From contig JAJCZC010000039.1 in NCBI GenBank assembly GCA_029262575.1, forward strand, positions 19,022 to 83,021: a stretch of 64,000 nt of DNA. Reading direction: 5' to 3'. The stretch is from Candidatus Babelota bacterium. GTDB lineage: Bacteria; Babelota; Babeliae; Babelales; Vermiphilaceae. Under the pieces are notes generated by a model. It searched no databases. It saw only the letters and a list, made by a program, of their open reading frames with translations, and was not told the origin of the DNA. Position numbers and translations under genes: made by a program. Below, piece after piece: positions 8,215-17,603 of this stretch; the first letter of the stretch is position 1; the number at the start of each line of letters is the position of its first letter.

Positions 8215-8927
8215 TCGTTTTTTGCTTTGATATAAAGATATGTTGTGATAGCTGAGTTGGTGAAATCAACGATTGATCCAGCTTTAGGTTGTTGATCATA
8301 GATATAATAAGTAAAATGTTCGTCGGGGGTAATGTTTGTTTTGATATCTATACCACATTCTTCAAGTTTTAGTTTAACTTCATTAAAAGCTTTGTCTTTC
8401 AAATCGGGCCAAATCACCATCCTTCTTGGCTTTTGGGCAACATAACAAATAATGGTTTTTGTTTTGAGTGATGCATGTGGTGCAGGCCACTGGCAAAAAC
8501 AATGATCAGATAAATAGGCGTATTCAATAGGGTAAAACTTTATGCGTATATCATGTGCCTCAAGCATTGTTTTGATTTCACTTCGGGGCATTCCCACACA
8601 ATTTGGTGCTTTTTTTAATGCAGGTTTTTCAGTAATGGCAATATATACCGTTTGTTCTTTTTTAATCATACTGCCAGCGGAAGGCACTTGATGAGTAACG
8701 GTGGCTTGCGGTAGATCTTGATCGATATTTATGTGTACAATTTGTGGGCACAAGTGCATTGATGAGCATATTTTAGTGGCTTGAACTAGATTGGTGCCAA
8801 CAATATTAGGCATGGAGATTGTTTCTGGTTTAAACCATAGGTGAAGCAAAATATATGTGCTAAAAAAGACGAGAAAGGGCAGAAGCCAAAAGAATTGCTT
8901 GAGTTTGTTGGATAATGTGTGGCTCAT
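8211..8927 (-). CDS. membrane-anchored PASTA-domain protein
   Basis: 238 residues: a short cytosolic segment, one transmembrane helix at about 10-30, then three PASTA-like units starting near residues 39, 105 and 170. Each has the pattern of a Pro/Asp-rich start, a helix and a beta strand ending in an alternating hydrophobic run, for example MPNIVGTNLVQATKI and QPKAGSIV. PASTA domains bind peptidoglycan fragments or cell-wall partners; no kinase domain is attached. The start codon abuts the T-run of the rnpB terminator and has no visible Shine-Dalgarno, so initiation is likely weak. It is downstream of rnpB on the same strand. Confidence 0.82.
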   Translation of the reverse strand: MSHTLSNKLKQFFWLLPFLVFFSTYILLHLWFKPETISMPNIVGTNLVQATKICSSMHLCPQIVHINIDQDLPQATVTHQVPSAGSMIKKEQTVYIAITEKPALKKAPNCVGMPRSEIKTMLEAHDIRIKFYPIEYAYLSDHCFCQWPAPHASLKTKTIICYVAQKPRRMVIWPDLKDKAFNEVKLKLEECGIDIKTNITPDEHFTYYIYDQQPKAGSIVDFTNSAITTYLYIKAKND

Positions 8928-8947
8928 AAAAAAATCGCTTAGATTTT
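8928..8947 (-). terminator. short hairpin with T-run after rnpB
   Basis: On the minus strand AAAATC and GATTTT form a six-base-pair stem around a five-base loop and run straight into seven T residues, immediately before the ATG at 8927. It would end rnpB transcription or limit read-through into the PASTA gene. The stem is AT-rich and short. Confidence 0.5.
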
Positions 8948-8961
8948 AAATTTGTGTTACT

Positions 8962-9301
8962 GGTGAACTTGTAAGCCGGATTCTGTATCAAGCTCTTTTT
9001 TCAAAAAGCTTGCTGACAATCATTTATCTATGCGGCATACCCGCGCGTTGAGCCGAAATGAACGATCGAAACACGCTGCTTTGCCTTGCTCCAGGTAGGG
9101 TTTACCCCACATAATTATTACTAATCATGCCCGTGTGCTCTTACCACACATTTTCACCCTTACCAACTATGTTGCCATAATTGGCGGTTATTTTCTGCGG
9201 CACTTTCCATGAGCTTACGCCCTCCTTGGTTGAGGTGAATCTCCCAAGGTACCTTATTCATTTGGAGTCCGGACTTTCCTCTTGCAGTGTTAAACTACAA
9301 G
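8962..9301 (-). ncRNA. rnpB: RNase P RNA
   Basis: The catalytic RNA of RNase P, which matures tRNA 5' ends. On the minus strand the 5' half carries GAGGAAAGTCCGGACTCC (P4 and J3/4 consensus) at about 9262-9281. Later come GGTAAACCCTACCTGGAGCA and, near the 3' end, CAGAATCCGGCTTAC, the other P4 strand. The outer helix P1 can be drawn between CTTGTAG at the 5' end and TTACAAG at the 3' end. The interval between the 5' strand and P4 is only about 20 bases, so P3 appears reduced or absent. Ends are approximate. The 5' end overlaps the final codons of the upstream membrane gene. Confidence 0.93.
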
Positions 9302-9753
9302 CGATTGTCCCGTTTACCAGCAACACAAATTATCAAAGACATACTTAATACAATGCTAATGTTAACACAAAATTGCCAAATAGTATAGCTTTTCAGCGGT
9401 GTCTTTTGGCCTAAGATAAGAAATAAAAGGCTGTTTTGGGTTAACATAAACAAGCATAAGGTGCATGCAATCACCCAGGGGGAGAATTTAAGCCATTTTT
9501 TTGCGATATAGCTGCTCATCAAAATGGGCAATAGGGCAACATAGATTATTCCAATATTCCCATAAAAGGTGAATGAACTAAGACCTAAAAAAAAGATAGA
9601 AGTATAAAATGTGGCATGAGCTCTTTTTGAAGCAAGTAATTGTACAACAGTATAACAAGCTAGGCTCAATACGAGCGGCGCATCTAATAATATGTAGGCG
9701 CTATAATCGATAAAAAATAATAGAGGTGGCAATATGATTGATTTGTTTAGCAT
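9295..9753 (-). CDS. multi-pass membrane protein upstream of rnpB
   Basis: 152 residues, almost entirely hydrophobic, with about five transmembrane segments. The start is the ATG ending at 9753. A longer reading from 9786 would run through an inverted-repeat arm and is unlikely. The AAGGA ribosome site, seven bases upstream, lies inside that repeat arm. Size and topology are loosely like MreD, but no motif supports this. Its stop codon TAG coincides with the first bases of the RNase P RNA on the same strand, so a shared transcript processed to release rnpB is likely. Confidence 0.7.
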   Translation of the reverse strand: MLNKSIILPPLLFFIDYSAYILLDAPLVLSLACYTVVQLLASKRAHATFYTSIFFLGLSSFTFYGNIGIIYVALLPILMSSYIAKKWLKFSPWVIACTLCLFMLTQNSLLFLILGQKTPLKSYTIWQFCVNISIVLSMSLIICVAGKRDNRL

Positions 9754-9757
9754 TGAT

Positions 9758-9921
9758 GTATCCTTCGATACTTCGCTTACGCTCAACTCAGGATGATAAT
9801 GGACATTTATGTATGACGTTATCTTGTTTTTTTATTAGTATGGTCTAAATAGTTACGAAAATAAATAAAAATTTATAAAATTTCATCCTGAGTTGAGCGT
9901 AAGCGAAGTATCGAAGGATAC
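9758..9921. repeat. 39-bp perfect inverted repeat (MITE/REP-like)
   Basis: Arms 9758-9796 and 9883-9921 are exact reverse complements flanking an 86-base AT-rich centre. The arm shares its ends (GTATCCTTCGA and TCAGGATGA) with the 6580-6667 repeat but has a longer middle. No open frame or transposase lies inside. The left arm donates the ribosome-binding site of the gene starting at 9753. Confidence 0.92.
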
Positions 9922-9938
9922 AACCAAATATTTGCTAA

Positions 9939-10556
9939 CTACTTTGCGTATCTTTGCTCTTGTTTTTTTTGAGTAACATAATTATCGGTATCTTCATCAA
10001 AAGCAAGTGGTGTGCTCTCGCCATTCCGTTTGCCATTTTCATCGAGCACATGAACTTTAATAACATTTTTGTTATGAACTTCAAGTTCAATTTTGCGGTC
10101 TTCCTCAGAGGGTCTCAATAAATAGACACCTTTTAATTCGCTTTCTTTTGATGGTGCCTTTATTGCCCATAAGTGGCCATTGATTGCATAAAGATAAGAA
10201 ATTTTGCCGGGACAACCTGATAAGGTAACCAGGTTGATGGTATTGCCACGAAATGTGTTCTGCCAAACGGGAACCATGACTGAGTGCGTGTTTCCATGGG
10301 GGCCTTTTATTTCAAATGATTTTTCTGGCATAATGTGTCCTGCAATGTTTATTGGTTCGTTCGTCACCGTTTTGCCCATTATATGAGTTCTTTCAAAGGC
10401 AACAAAGACGCAGCGCTGTGATTTATTGGTTACTTTTTGCAGATGAATATTGCTGTGTTGAGCTTCAACCGGCTTTTTCATCTCTTTTTTTTCATCTTTG
10501 TTTTTTGCAAATATTGCGGCAGTTGCGCAAAGTAGCAACATAAGACACTTATTCAT
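9939..10556 (-). CDS. exported protein of unknown function
   Basis: 205 residues from the ATG ending at 10556, chosen because GGAGG lies eight bases upstream; the in-frame start at 10571 lacks one. A signal peptide of about 17 residues ends in AIFA. The mature part is a Lys/Glu-rich, beta-strand-like polypeptide with no recognised domain. The C-terminus is charged and probably disordered. The gene ends 17 bases from the long inverted repeat. Confidence 0.68.
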   Translation of the reverse strand: MNKCLMLLLCATAAIFAKNKDEKKEMKKPVEAQHSNIHLQKVTNKSQRCVFVAFERTHIMGKTVTNEPINIAGHIMPEKSFEIKGPHGNTHSVMVPVWQNTFRGNTINLVTLSGCPGKISYLYAINGHLWAIKAPSKESELKGVYLLRPSEEDRKIELEVHNKNVIKVHVLDENGKRNGESTPLAFDEDTDNYVTQKKQEQRYAK

Positions 10557-10715
10557 AGATATAACCTCCAAAGTTATGTTTCATCTTTGTTTTAGTGTAA
10601 CTATGTGTGGAGTGCAATTTCAATAGAAGGCAATATCAGTGTTGGTTATGCATCCTATTTCTGCTAACCTTTAAGCCAAGCAAGCAGTATATTAAAAAAG
10701 TAAAGACAGAAAAAT

Positions 10716-12608
10716 ATGAAGCGGGTGTTATATCTTTTAACGATTTTTATTGTGTGTATGTTGAGCGTTATGTTTGGCTGTGTGAGCTTTATCATGCACA
10801 ATAAATGCATCGATTTTTCAGCGCTTGAGCGATATGATCCTGGTAGGGCAACGATTTTACTCGATTGCCATGGTAATGAATGGGCTCGATTCGCTTTAGA
10901 TAAACGAAAAGTAATCCGCATTGAGGAATTGCCCCAACATTTAATTCAAGCCTTTTTGGCCGCAGAAGATTGGCATTTTTATGATCATTTTGGCTTGTCG
11001 ATCAAGGGTATTGTCCGTTCATTTTTGGTAAACTTATATCATCGGCGTGTTGTGCAAGGTGCAAGCACCATAACGCAACAACTTGTGCGATTGCTATTTT
11101 TTGATCATAGGCGTACTTTCACGCGTAAAATAAAAGAGCAATTGGTCTCCCTGTTGGTTGAAATGCAATTTAGCAAAGATCAGATTTTTCAAACCTACTT
11201 GAATCATGTCTATTTCAGTTGTGGCATTTACGGTGTTGAGGCAGCAGCGCAACGTTTTTGGGGCAAATCGGCAGCCGAAGTAACTTTGGATGAAGCGGCA
11301 ATGTTGGCGGCAATTATGTCTTCCCCAGGAACTTATAGTCCATTACTTAATCTGGAAGCAGCACGAAAAAGGCGTGATGTGATATTGCGCAAAATGTTGC
11401 GTCTCAATTTTATTGATCAAGCGGTTTGTGAACTTGCAATTGCTGAGCCATTGCAAGTTAATGATGCACAATGTTTTCGCGTAGGATTGCATGCACGTGA
11501 ACATATCCGGCGTTTTTTAGAAAAAAAGATTGGCAAACATGCGTTATATACGGGAGGTTATCGTGTGCAAACAACTATTGATGTCGAGACACAGCAAAAA
11601 GCTGAAGATGCATTTAAATCACATGTTGCCAAAATCCGCAAAACAATCAATGCCAATATTGATGGTGCATTATTAACAATCGATAATGCTACCGGTCAGA
11701 TTCGTGCATTAATTGGTGGAGCAGATTTTACTACGTCAAAGTTTAATCGAGCATTTCAAGCGCGTCGGCAATTAGGTTCGGTGTTTAAACCGCTCATTTT
11801 TGCAGCAGCATTGCAACAAGGGATGAGTTTTGCAGATGTTTTCGTTGATGAACCGATCGAAATTACTGATCAATATGGCACCGTTTGGAAGCCAAACAAT
11901 TATAATTTGCAGTTTAATGGTGAAATTACTTTGGCATATGCATTATCTCGATCAAATAATATTGTTTCAATCAAAACCTTTGCTCAAGTTGGTGCCGAAC
12001 CTATTATAGCATTAGCAAAAAAAGCACGTTTGCTCGGACCATTTCACCAATATGCTTCACTTTCGCTCGGTTGCATTGATACAACGTTGCACGAAGCGGT
12101 GGGGATGTTTAATATATTTGCTAATCATGGCACCTATGTTGAGCCTCACACCATTGTTTGGATTAAAGATCCATGGGGCAGTAAAATATATAAGCACAGA
12201 TCTGTGTCTGAGCAGATATTGCCTTCTTATATAAGTGGACAAGTGTTGAAAGTTCTTGGTTTGGGATTGGACCGTGTGCGCGCATTGATGCCTCAAAAAT
12301 GGATTGATTGTCAAGCTGCAAGCAAAACGGGAACCACGAATGATCATCGCACATGTTGGTTTGTGGGTTCAACGCCCGAATTAACTACGGGTGTTTATAT
12401 TGGCTGCGATGATAACCGTTCTATGGGTAAGAGTGTTTATCCGCTGCATACAGCATTTCCCGTTTGGATCGGCTTGCATCGTGAACTTATCTCAAATAAA
12501 AAACATTTTTCGTTTGATCCTAGTTTGCGAGAAATTTTCATTGATGAAAAATCTGGCAAACGAGTTGCTGATGCAAGGCGAAAAGGAGCGATTTCTATTT
12601 TTGTTTGA
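10716..12608 (+). CDS. class A penicillin-binding protein (transglycosylase/transpeptidase)
   Basis: 630 residues with one N-terminal membrane anchor (about 4-26). The GT51 transglycosylase domain follows, with the catalytic Glu in AAEDWHFYDHFG near residue 84 and QGASTITQQLVR shortly after. The C-terminal transpeptidase has SVFK (SxxK) near 355, SRSN (SxN) near 411 and SKTGT (KTG) near 535. It polymerises lipid II and cross-links glycan strands. It is shorter than E. coli PBP1a or 1b. It works downstream of UppS and MurG in the same window. Confidence 0.95.
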   Translation: MKRVLYLLTIFIVCMLSVMFGCVSFIMHNKCIDFSALERYDPGRATILLDCHGNEWARFALDKRKVIRIEELPQHLIQAFLAAEDWHFYDHFGLSIKGIVRSFLVNLYHRRVVQGASTITQQLVRLLFFDHRRTFTRKIKEQLVSLLVEMQFSKDQIFQTYLNHVYFSCGIYGVEAAAQRFWGKSAAEVTLDEAAMLAAIMSSPGTYSPLLNLEAARKRRDVILRKMLRLNFIDQAVCELAIAEPLQVNDAQCFRVGLHAREHIRRFLEKKIGKHALYTGGYRVQTTIDVETQQKAEDAFKSHVAKIRKTINANIDGALLTIDNATGQIRALIGGADFTTSKFNRAFQARRQLGSVFKPLIFAAALQQGMSFADVFVDEPIEITDQYGTVWKPNNYNLQFNGEITLAYALSRSNNIVSIKTFAQVGAEPIIALAKKARLLGPFHQYASLSLGCIDTTLHEAVGMFNIFANHGTYVEPHTIVWIKDPWGSKIYKHRSVSEQILPSYISGQVLKVLGLGLDRVRALMPQKWIDCQAASKTGTTNDHRTCWFVGSTPELTTGVYIGCDDNRSMGKSVYPLHTAFPVWIGLHRELISNKKHFSFDPSLREIFIDEKSGKRVADARRKGAISIFV

Positions 12609-12906
12609 CATTTCGCTCGCCTGTCACCAGCGTAGGCAAGAAATTTGTGAGCTAGGTTAGCTTTAATTAAAAATAGCCAAATTTGGACAATTATAATATT
12701 TTTTTGAAATCTGTTTAAATTTGGCTGTTTTTCGATTTCTAGGATGGATATTATTTTATTGATTGTTAATTTGATTTTCTTTTTTCCGTTAAAAAAATGC
12801 TTATGTATTAATCAGTTAGGTTGAAAAGGTAGGTCATTGAAATGCTATGAGCGCATCGGTTAAACTTATAAAAAAAGTAGTTTGAGTATCACCAAATGGA
12901 GTAGTT
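12609..12906. other. 298-bp intergenic region with an inverted repeat
   Basis: No supported gene. Arms AGCCAAATTT (12675-12684) and AAATTTGGCT (12717-12726) form a perfect ten-base-pair stem around a 32-base loop, followed by GTTTTT. This may terminate the PBP transcript, though it lies 67 bases after the stop. The 5' region of the next gene has no strong promoter match. Confidence 0.4.
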
Positions 12907-15900
12907 ATGTTGAAAAAGGTGTTTGTTTTCTCATTGTTTTTTATTAGTTCAAATACATTTTCTGCTTCAAATAATTCATTTAATGAACAAGCATTTAAAC
13001 AATATGCACAAAAATATGGCAATAAAACTGCAAATTTGCATGAGCTTGAAAGTGTTGTAAAAGAGATTAATAGTGATAATAAAATTGAAACAACGTTTGT
13101 CGTCCCGACTTTTTTTGGCGTAAATCATCGAGAGGTGGTTGATTATCTGAAATCAGTGAAAAATGGTGATGGCAATAAAGCTGCATACGATGTGATTAGT
13201 GCAAAATGGCAAGAATTTACCAAAGCACAACCGAAAGATAAAACAACAATCACTTCTGGTGCGAAAAAGGTACTTGCCGATATTCGTGCAGTTGTACATA
13301 GAGCGTTTGAAGGATCGTTCGATATTGGTGATAAGAGAAGAGATGAATTTAATAGTTTTATTAAGAACGCGCAAGAAAAGCTTCTTATGGTGCGAAGTAC
13401 TGGTCGAGAAGATAGCAAGGAATTATCTAATGCTGGTGGCAATGAGAGCGTCTCATCCGTAAGCTCTGATATTAACGCAATTTCCAAAGCTATGGGTGAA
13501 GTTATTGCGTCCTATTTTGGTGAAAAATCGATTGGTCAGCGTTTAGCGCTCAAAGATAAGGATATTTATAGTGCGCCATTCATGTCCGTTTTAGTGCAAG
13601 TTATGATTGGTGAACCTGCAGGTGGTAATGACAAAGTAATACCAGCGTCGGGTGTTGTTTTTCAACCAGAAGCAGAAGGAAAGACGCCGGGTGTAAGTGC
13701 AATTCAAGCCACTTGGGGTCACAATGAAGCAGTGGTGAACGGTTTAGTTTCAGTTGACACTTTTTATGTTGGCATAGCTGATATTATTCATCCTGTTGTG
13801 CGCGTAAAGCGTGATCGATTAATTACTGTAGGTACTGCCGCTTCAAAGTTATCAAGTTCATCAAGCTCGAGTTCGTTGAGTTCAAGTTCAAATGGTGTAC
13901 AAACTGTTCAACAAGCGTCACAATCAGGGCTTGTATTGATGCGCAATCCAAAGTATATTCACCAAATTCCATGCTTAACAAAAGAAAATGTTCTTGATTT
14001 GCATCACGCAGCTGGGATTATCAAAAAACATTATAATTATGCAGTGGATATCGAGTTTGTAATTCAGAATAATAATATTTATTTAGTGCAGGTTAGACCA
14101 CTTGAGGATCAAAAAATTAATCCTTCTTATATTAAGCCACAAGCGCTTGATAATATTACTAAACAAAACATTGTGCATGGCGCTGCAATTGGCGTTGGTG
14201 GTGCAAGTGTGAGAATGATTAATAATAAGCAGAAAGTATTGGTGGAAGACAATATACGCGTTGCGTTGAGTACATTTTTGAGCCGAGATGATAAGGATGC
14301 CATTCAAGCGGTTATCGTTGGTCAAATGGCGCCGTCAACCTCACATGAGGCAACTATTTTTAGAGCAAATAATAAGCCGGTTATTTTTGTTAATGATCTT
14401 GCGTTGATAAAAAAATGGATAAGTGGCGACACTCCTCTATTGATTGATCCGCAACAAGAGCTTATTGTGCCATTGGATTTATTTAAATCGAATAAGGTAA
14501 TTCAAGAAGGTTGGTATTCTCATCCGATTTCAAAACGGGTCTCTATTTTTAACGAGTTTTTAAAAAAAGATTTTACTAAAGAGATTCTTGAGACTGTTAG
14601 TCCAAAAGAGTTCTTTAAGGGCACAAAAACGTCGGAGCTTATAACAATCTTGAAAACGGAGCCAAAGGACGAGGCAATAAGGGCTGTTAGATCTATTTTG
14701 CGTCGCGTTTATGAAGCCATTACCAGAGCCGCTGCGCAATTAGAGGTAAGTGAAAAAGCAAAGATACAAGCAAATACAAAGATGGCTCTCCAGCTAAAAG
14801 GGGTATTTGCTCATTTATTGATGTGTGCAGCTGAATTTTATCAAGTTATCAACCGTACAGATGATCAATTAGAAAGACTTTATCCGCTTACGTTTATTGA
14901 GGCATTAATTCGCCAAATTCCAAAACAGGGTATTGTCAATAGCTATTCTCTTGCATCAGTGTTAAAAACAGAACAACAAGAACAGGAGTTGATTAAAGAG
15001 GCTGGGCTTGAAGGACAAAAGCTTCGTCCATTTATTGTGCAATATGCAAAAGCAAAGCAATATGCGCTAAATGATGAGGTTGCGCAAAAATGGAATCTAT
15101 ATTTAAAATCTTTGGCAAAACTTAATAGTTCAAAAGATAAGCTAATGCAACGCACGTTTGCCCATATGATTAAAACGATCTCTAATCTTGAGTTGATGCC
15201 GATGTGGATTAATGTTTCATTCGCTGATGTACAGAAAAAATTTATCAATGAACCGCAAAAAATTACAAAAAACTTGATTGATGAATATACTCAATCAATT
15301 GGTTTTATAAAGCAACTTGAAAAGATGAAGTTGGCAATTGATAGCATTAATGTACAGAATTGGGAAAAGCCTGAACTATTTAAAAAGCTGGTGACCAGCT
15401 TTTCGCACAATATTTTGAACTATTTTGAAAGCAGAGAATTTATTGGAGCGTATAATAAGGCTGGTACAATTGGGAAATTAGCTGCAATTACTGTGATGCG
15501 CGACTTAGTTGAGATATTTGATACATCAATTAAAGCTCTCAAGGCAAGCAAAAATGTAGGAAATTTTGCACAAGTATTGAGCCATTATAAGAATTTATTA
15601 GATGCATGGGGGGATTTACCTTCAAGTGAATATGAAACCATTAAGAAAAAAGAAAAAGAATATTTTGCCTTCGTGAATCAGCTTTGGAATGAGGTTAGGG
15701 GCAAAAAGAATATTGAGCAACTTGTTCCATCGGAAAACTTAAGTGTTCAGGCTGCAACAATTGGAAGTGCTGCATTGTTAGGGCGGGCTAAAACTGGCAA
15801 AGTCTCGCTTGAGGATGTTTTTTCGCTTATTCATCAAGATCTTTTGATGGTACTTAATGCGCTTACTAAGAAGAACACAAAATATCTTAGTAAGCCGGAA

Positions 15901-17406
15901 AAAATAAAGGCCCTTGAGGCGACCCTTAAGAAGCATATACAATATTATAAATATTCGGCTAGTTCTGATAGTCATGATATTAACTATGAGGTATCGTTGA
16001 TCGGTATAGAATTGGATCAAAAGCACTTGATCTTATTTTATAATATACCGCTTCGTAATCACAGTAGCGCTATGCAGGTTGATTATGATTTAGCTACAGG
16101 AAAGATGATTCTTTCGGTTCAACTAATGGGTCAAGGTGAATCACGATGGGAGTTCCTTAGGAGCATTATTTTGGCATTTTCGGCAATGTTAGATTTGCCA
16201 ATTGCTCAGAAACCAGAGCTTGTGGGTTCGGGAACGGCTCTAACTTTATCTTTTGCGTGGGAAGTAACCAATAAAAATAAAGAGCAAGCGGCTAAATTAA
16301 TTAACCTTTGTATGCGGGCGTCATTTATAGAGGATATTACATTTGAAGGTATTGTTAAGAAAGTTATAGAGATAGTCAAGCAAAAAGGTTTAAAAGAGGA
16401 TAGCATACGAGAAACTTTATTTTCTCTGACACCTCATATGCCCGATCCAAATGCTAAAATATTTTATTCTATCATGAAGAAATCAGATATTTTGCCTAGA
16501 CTAGCAACCCTACAAAAGGTAGTTGAGTTGACTTCGAATACAGGAGGGGCGAACTATTTTGATTTAGTTGGGCTTATTCTTAGTGAGCTTAAGTTTGCTA
16601 AAAAGAACGACCAAACAATATTTGAAAATATAAAAACAGTTATCAATGAAAATAAGGTTAACGATAAGATTCTTTGGCGGTTGTTAAGCAAGTTGACTTT
16701 GTTAAATTTAGCTTCCGATAGCCAAAAGCAACTTATCATACTTATTGAAAAATTCAAAAATTTACCCCTGGTTTATACTAATTATGGTCAAGATTATTAT
16801 GCTGAGTTGTTGGTTGATCTTTACAAAAAAGGCTATATAAAAGCGGATAAGATTAAGGCAGTTATTAGTGATGGCTTATTAAAAAAAGATAATGAAGGGC
16901 GCTTGCCAACTCGTGTGGTGATTCCGTTGTATGCTTTATTGATGAATGGTGAACAAATTGATTTTGTATTTGATGTATATCAAAAGAATCAAAAATCTTT
17001 TGATAAAAGAGCTGGTGGAAGTGAAAACTTAAGAAAAAGTTTATTGCTTAATGCGGACACTAAGGAAAAGATGGGAATGCTTGTTACTGGCGATATTAAA
17101 CCTATTTATAGTGACATAGAGGAGATGGATGCAGATAAGTTATTCCAGTTTTTGACTTTATTTATTGAAATGGCAAGCAAGACTGTAAGTAATGAAAATA
17201 TCAATCGTATACAAGAAGATATTGCAGAGGGGCTATATGAAGCGCTCCAAAAAGATGAATTGAAAAAAGATGAAAGGTTTGTGCCGTTAGTACAAAAAGT
17301 GGCAGCATGGAATGATGATTATAAAAGCATGTTTAAGAGTTATATCAACTCACATGCAATTTCTAATTTTTCTTCGCCGTCGTCGTCACCGTCAAGTGAT
17401 AAGTGA
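12907..17406 (+). CDS. exported PEP-synthase/PPDK-like giant protein
   Basis: 1499 residues with a clear signal peptide (1-20, ending FSAS). Residues about 150-400 resemble the ATP-grasp nucleotide-binding domain of PEP synthase and pyruvate phosphate dikinase: VRSTGREDS near 162, NAGGNES, a GVVFQPEAEG-like strand, and DIEFVIQNNNIYLVQVRPL at the end. Residues about 470-500 resemble the swivelling phosphohistidine domain, with APSTSHEATIF carrying a candidate His near 479. A serine tract sits near 315-330. The remaining 1000 residues are helical and unrecognised; no TIM-barrel PEP domain was seen. Export of such an ATP-using domain is odd. AGTAGTT is a weak ribosome site. Confidence 0.75.
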   Translation: MLKKVFVFSLFFISSNTFSASNNSFNEQAFKQYAQKYGNKTANLHELESVVKEINSDNKIETTFVVPTFFGVNHREVVDYLKSVKNGDGNKAAYDVISAKWQEFTKAQPKDKTTITSGAKKVLADIRAVVHRAFEGSFDIGDKRRDEFNSFIKNAQEKLLMVRSTGREDSKELSNAGGNESVSSVSSDINAISKAMGEVIASYFGEKSIGQRLALKDKDIYSAPFMSVLVQVMIGEPAGGNDKVIPASGVVFQPEAEGKTPGVSAIQATWGHNEAVVNGLVSVDTFYVGIADIIHPVVRVKRDRLITVGTAASKLSSSSSSSSLSSSSNGVQTVQQASQSGLVLMRNPKYIHQIPCLTKENVLDLHHAAGIIKKHYNYAVDIEFVIQNNNIYLVQVRPLEDQKINPSYIKPQALDNITKQNIVHGAAIGVGGASVRMINNKQKVLVEDNIRVALSTFLSRDDKDAIQAVIVGQMAPSTSHEATIFRANNKPVIFVNDLALIKKWISGDTPLLIDPQQELIVPLDLFKSNKVIQEGWYSHPISKRVSIFNEFLKKDFTKEILETVSPKEFFKGTKTSELITILKTEPKDEAIRAVRSILRRVYEAITRAAAQLEVSEKAKIQANTKMALQLKGVFAHLLMCAAEFYQVINRTDDQLERLYPLTFIEALIRQIPKQGIVNSYSLASVLKTEQQEQELIKEAGLEGQKLRPFIVQYAKAKQYALNDEVAQKWNLYLKSLAKLNSSKDKLMQRTFAHMIKTISNLELMPMWINVSFADVQKKFINEPQKITKNLIDEYTQSIGFIKQLEKMKLAIDSINVQNWEKPELFKKLVTSFSHNILNYFESREFIGAYNKAGTIGKLAAITVMRDLVEIFDTSIKALKASKNVGNFAQVLSHYKNLLDAWGDLPSSEYETIKKKEKEYFAFVNQLWNEVRGKKNIEQLVPSENLSVQAATIGSAALLGRAKTGKVSLEDVFSLIHQDLLMVLNALTKKNTKYLSKPEKIKALEATLKKHIQYYKYSASSDSHDINYEVSLIGIELDQKHLILFYNIPLRNHSSAMQVDYDLATGKMILSVQLMGQGESRWEFLRSIILAFSAMLDLPIAQKPELVGSGTALTLSFAWEVTNKNKEQAAKLINLCMRASFIEDITFEGIVKKVIEIVKQKGLKEDSIRETLFSLTPHMPDPNAKIFYSIMKKSDILPRLATLQKVVELTSNTGGANYFDLVGLILSELKFAKKNDQTIFENIKTVINENKVNDKILWRLLSKLTLLNLASDSQKQLIILIEKFKNLPLVYTNYGQDYYAELLVDLYKKGYIKADKIKAVISDGLLKKDNEGRLPTRVVIPLYALLMNGEQIDFVFDVYQKNQKSFDKRAGGSENLRKSLLLNADTKEKMGMLVTGDIKPIYSDIEEMDADKLFQFLTLFIEMASKTVSNENINRIQEDIAEGLYEALQKDELKKDERFVPLVQKVAAWNDDYKSMFKSYINSHAISNFSSPSSSPSSDK

Positions 17407-17603
17407 GGGTATGATCGATAGAAAAAAGAGGGTGGTTATGTTGAAAAAGATGCTTTGATTGGCTCCATCTTCTTTAGAGTCAAAAAAGTTTTAAGCTTTT
17501 ATGTGTTTTATCAATCTTTTTTTGGGGCAGTTTACAATCGCTTTTTTCTGCGTTATAAACATATACAACATTTAAGTAACACTTTAACTTAAGGAGCGGT
17601 GCC

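Noticed and set aside
13143..13487. Minus-strand open frames inside the PEP-synthase-like gene
   Set aside because: They are antisense to a long gene with clear domain homology, and have no ribosome site or recognisable product.
13855..13905. Serine-codon repeat as a possible slippage tract or CRISPR-like repeat
   Set aside because: The triplets vary (TCA, TCG, AGC, AGT and others) and the frame stays open, so it is a low-complexity protein linker.
17420..17470. A stretch resembling the first bases of the 12907 gene (TTATGTTGAAAAAG shared)
   Set aside because: The match is only 14 bases across a common start-plus-signal-peptide pattern, and it hits a stop within a few codons.
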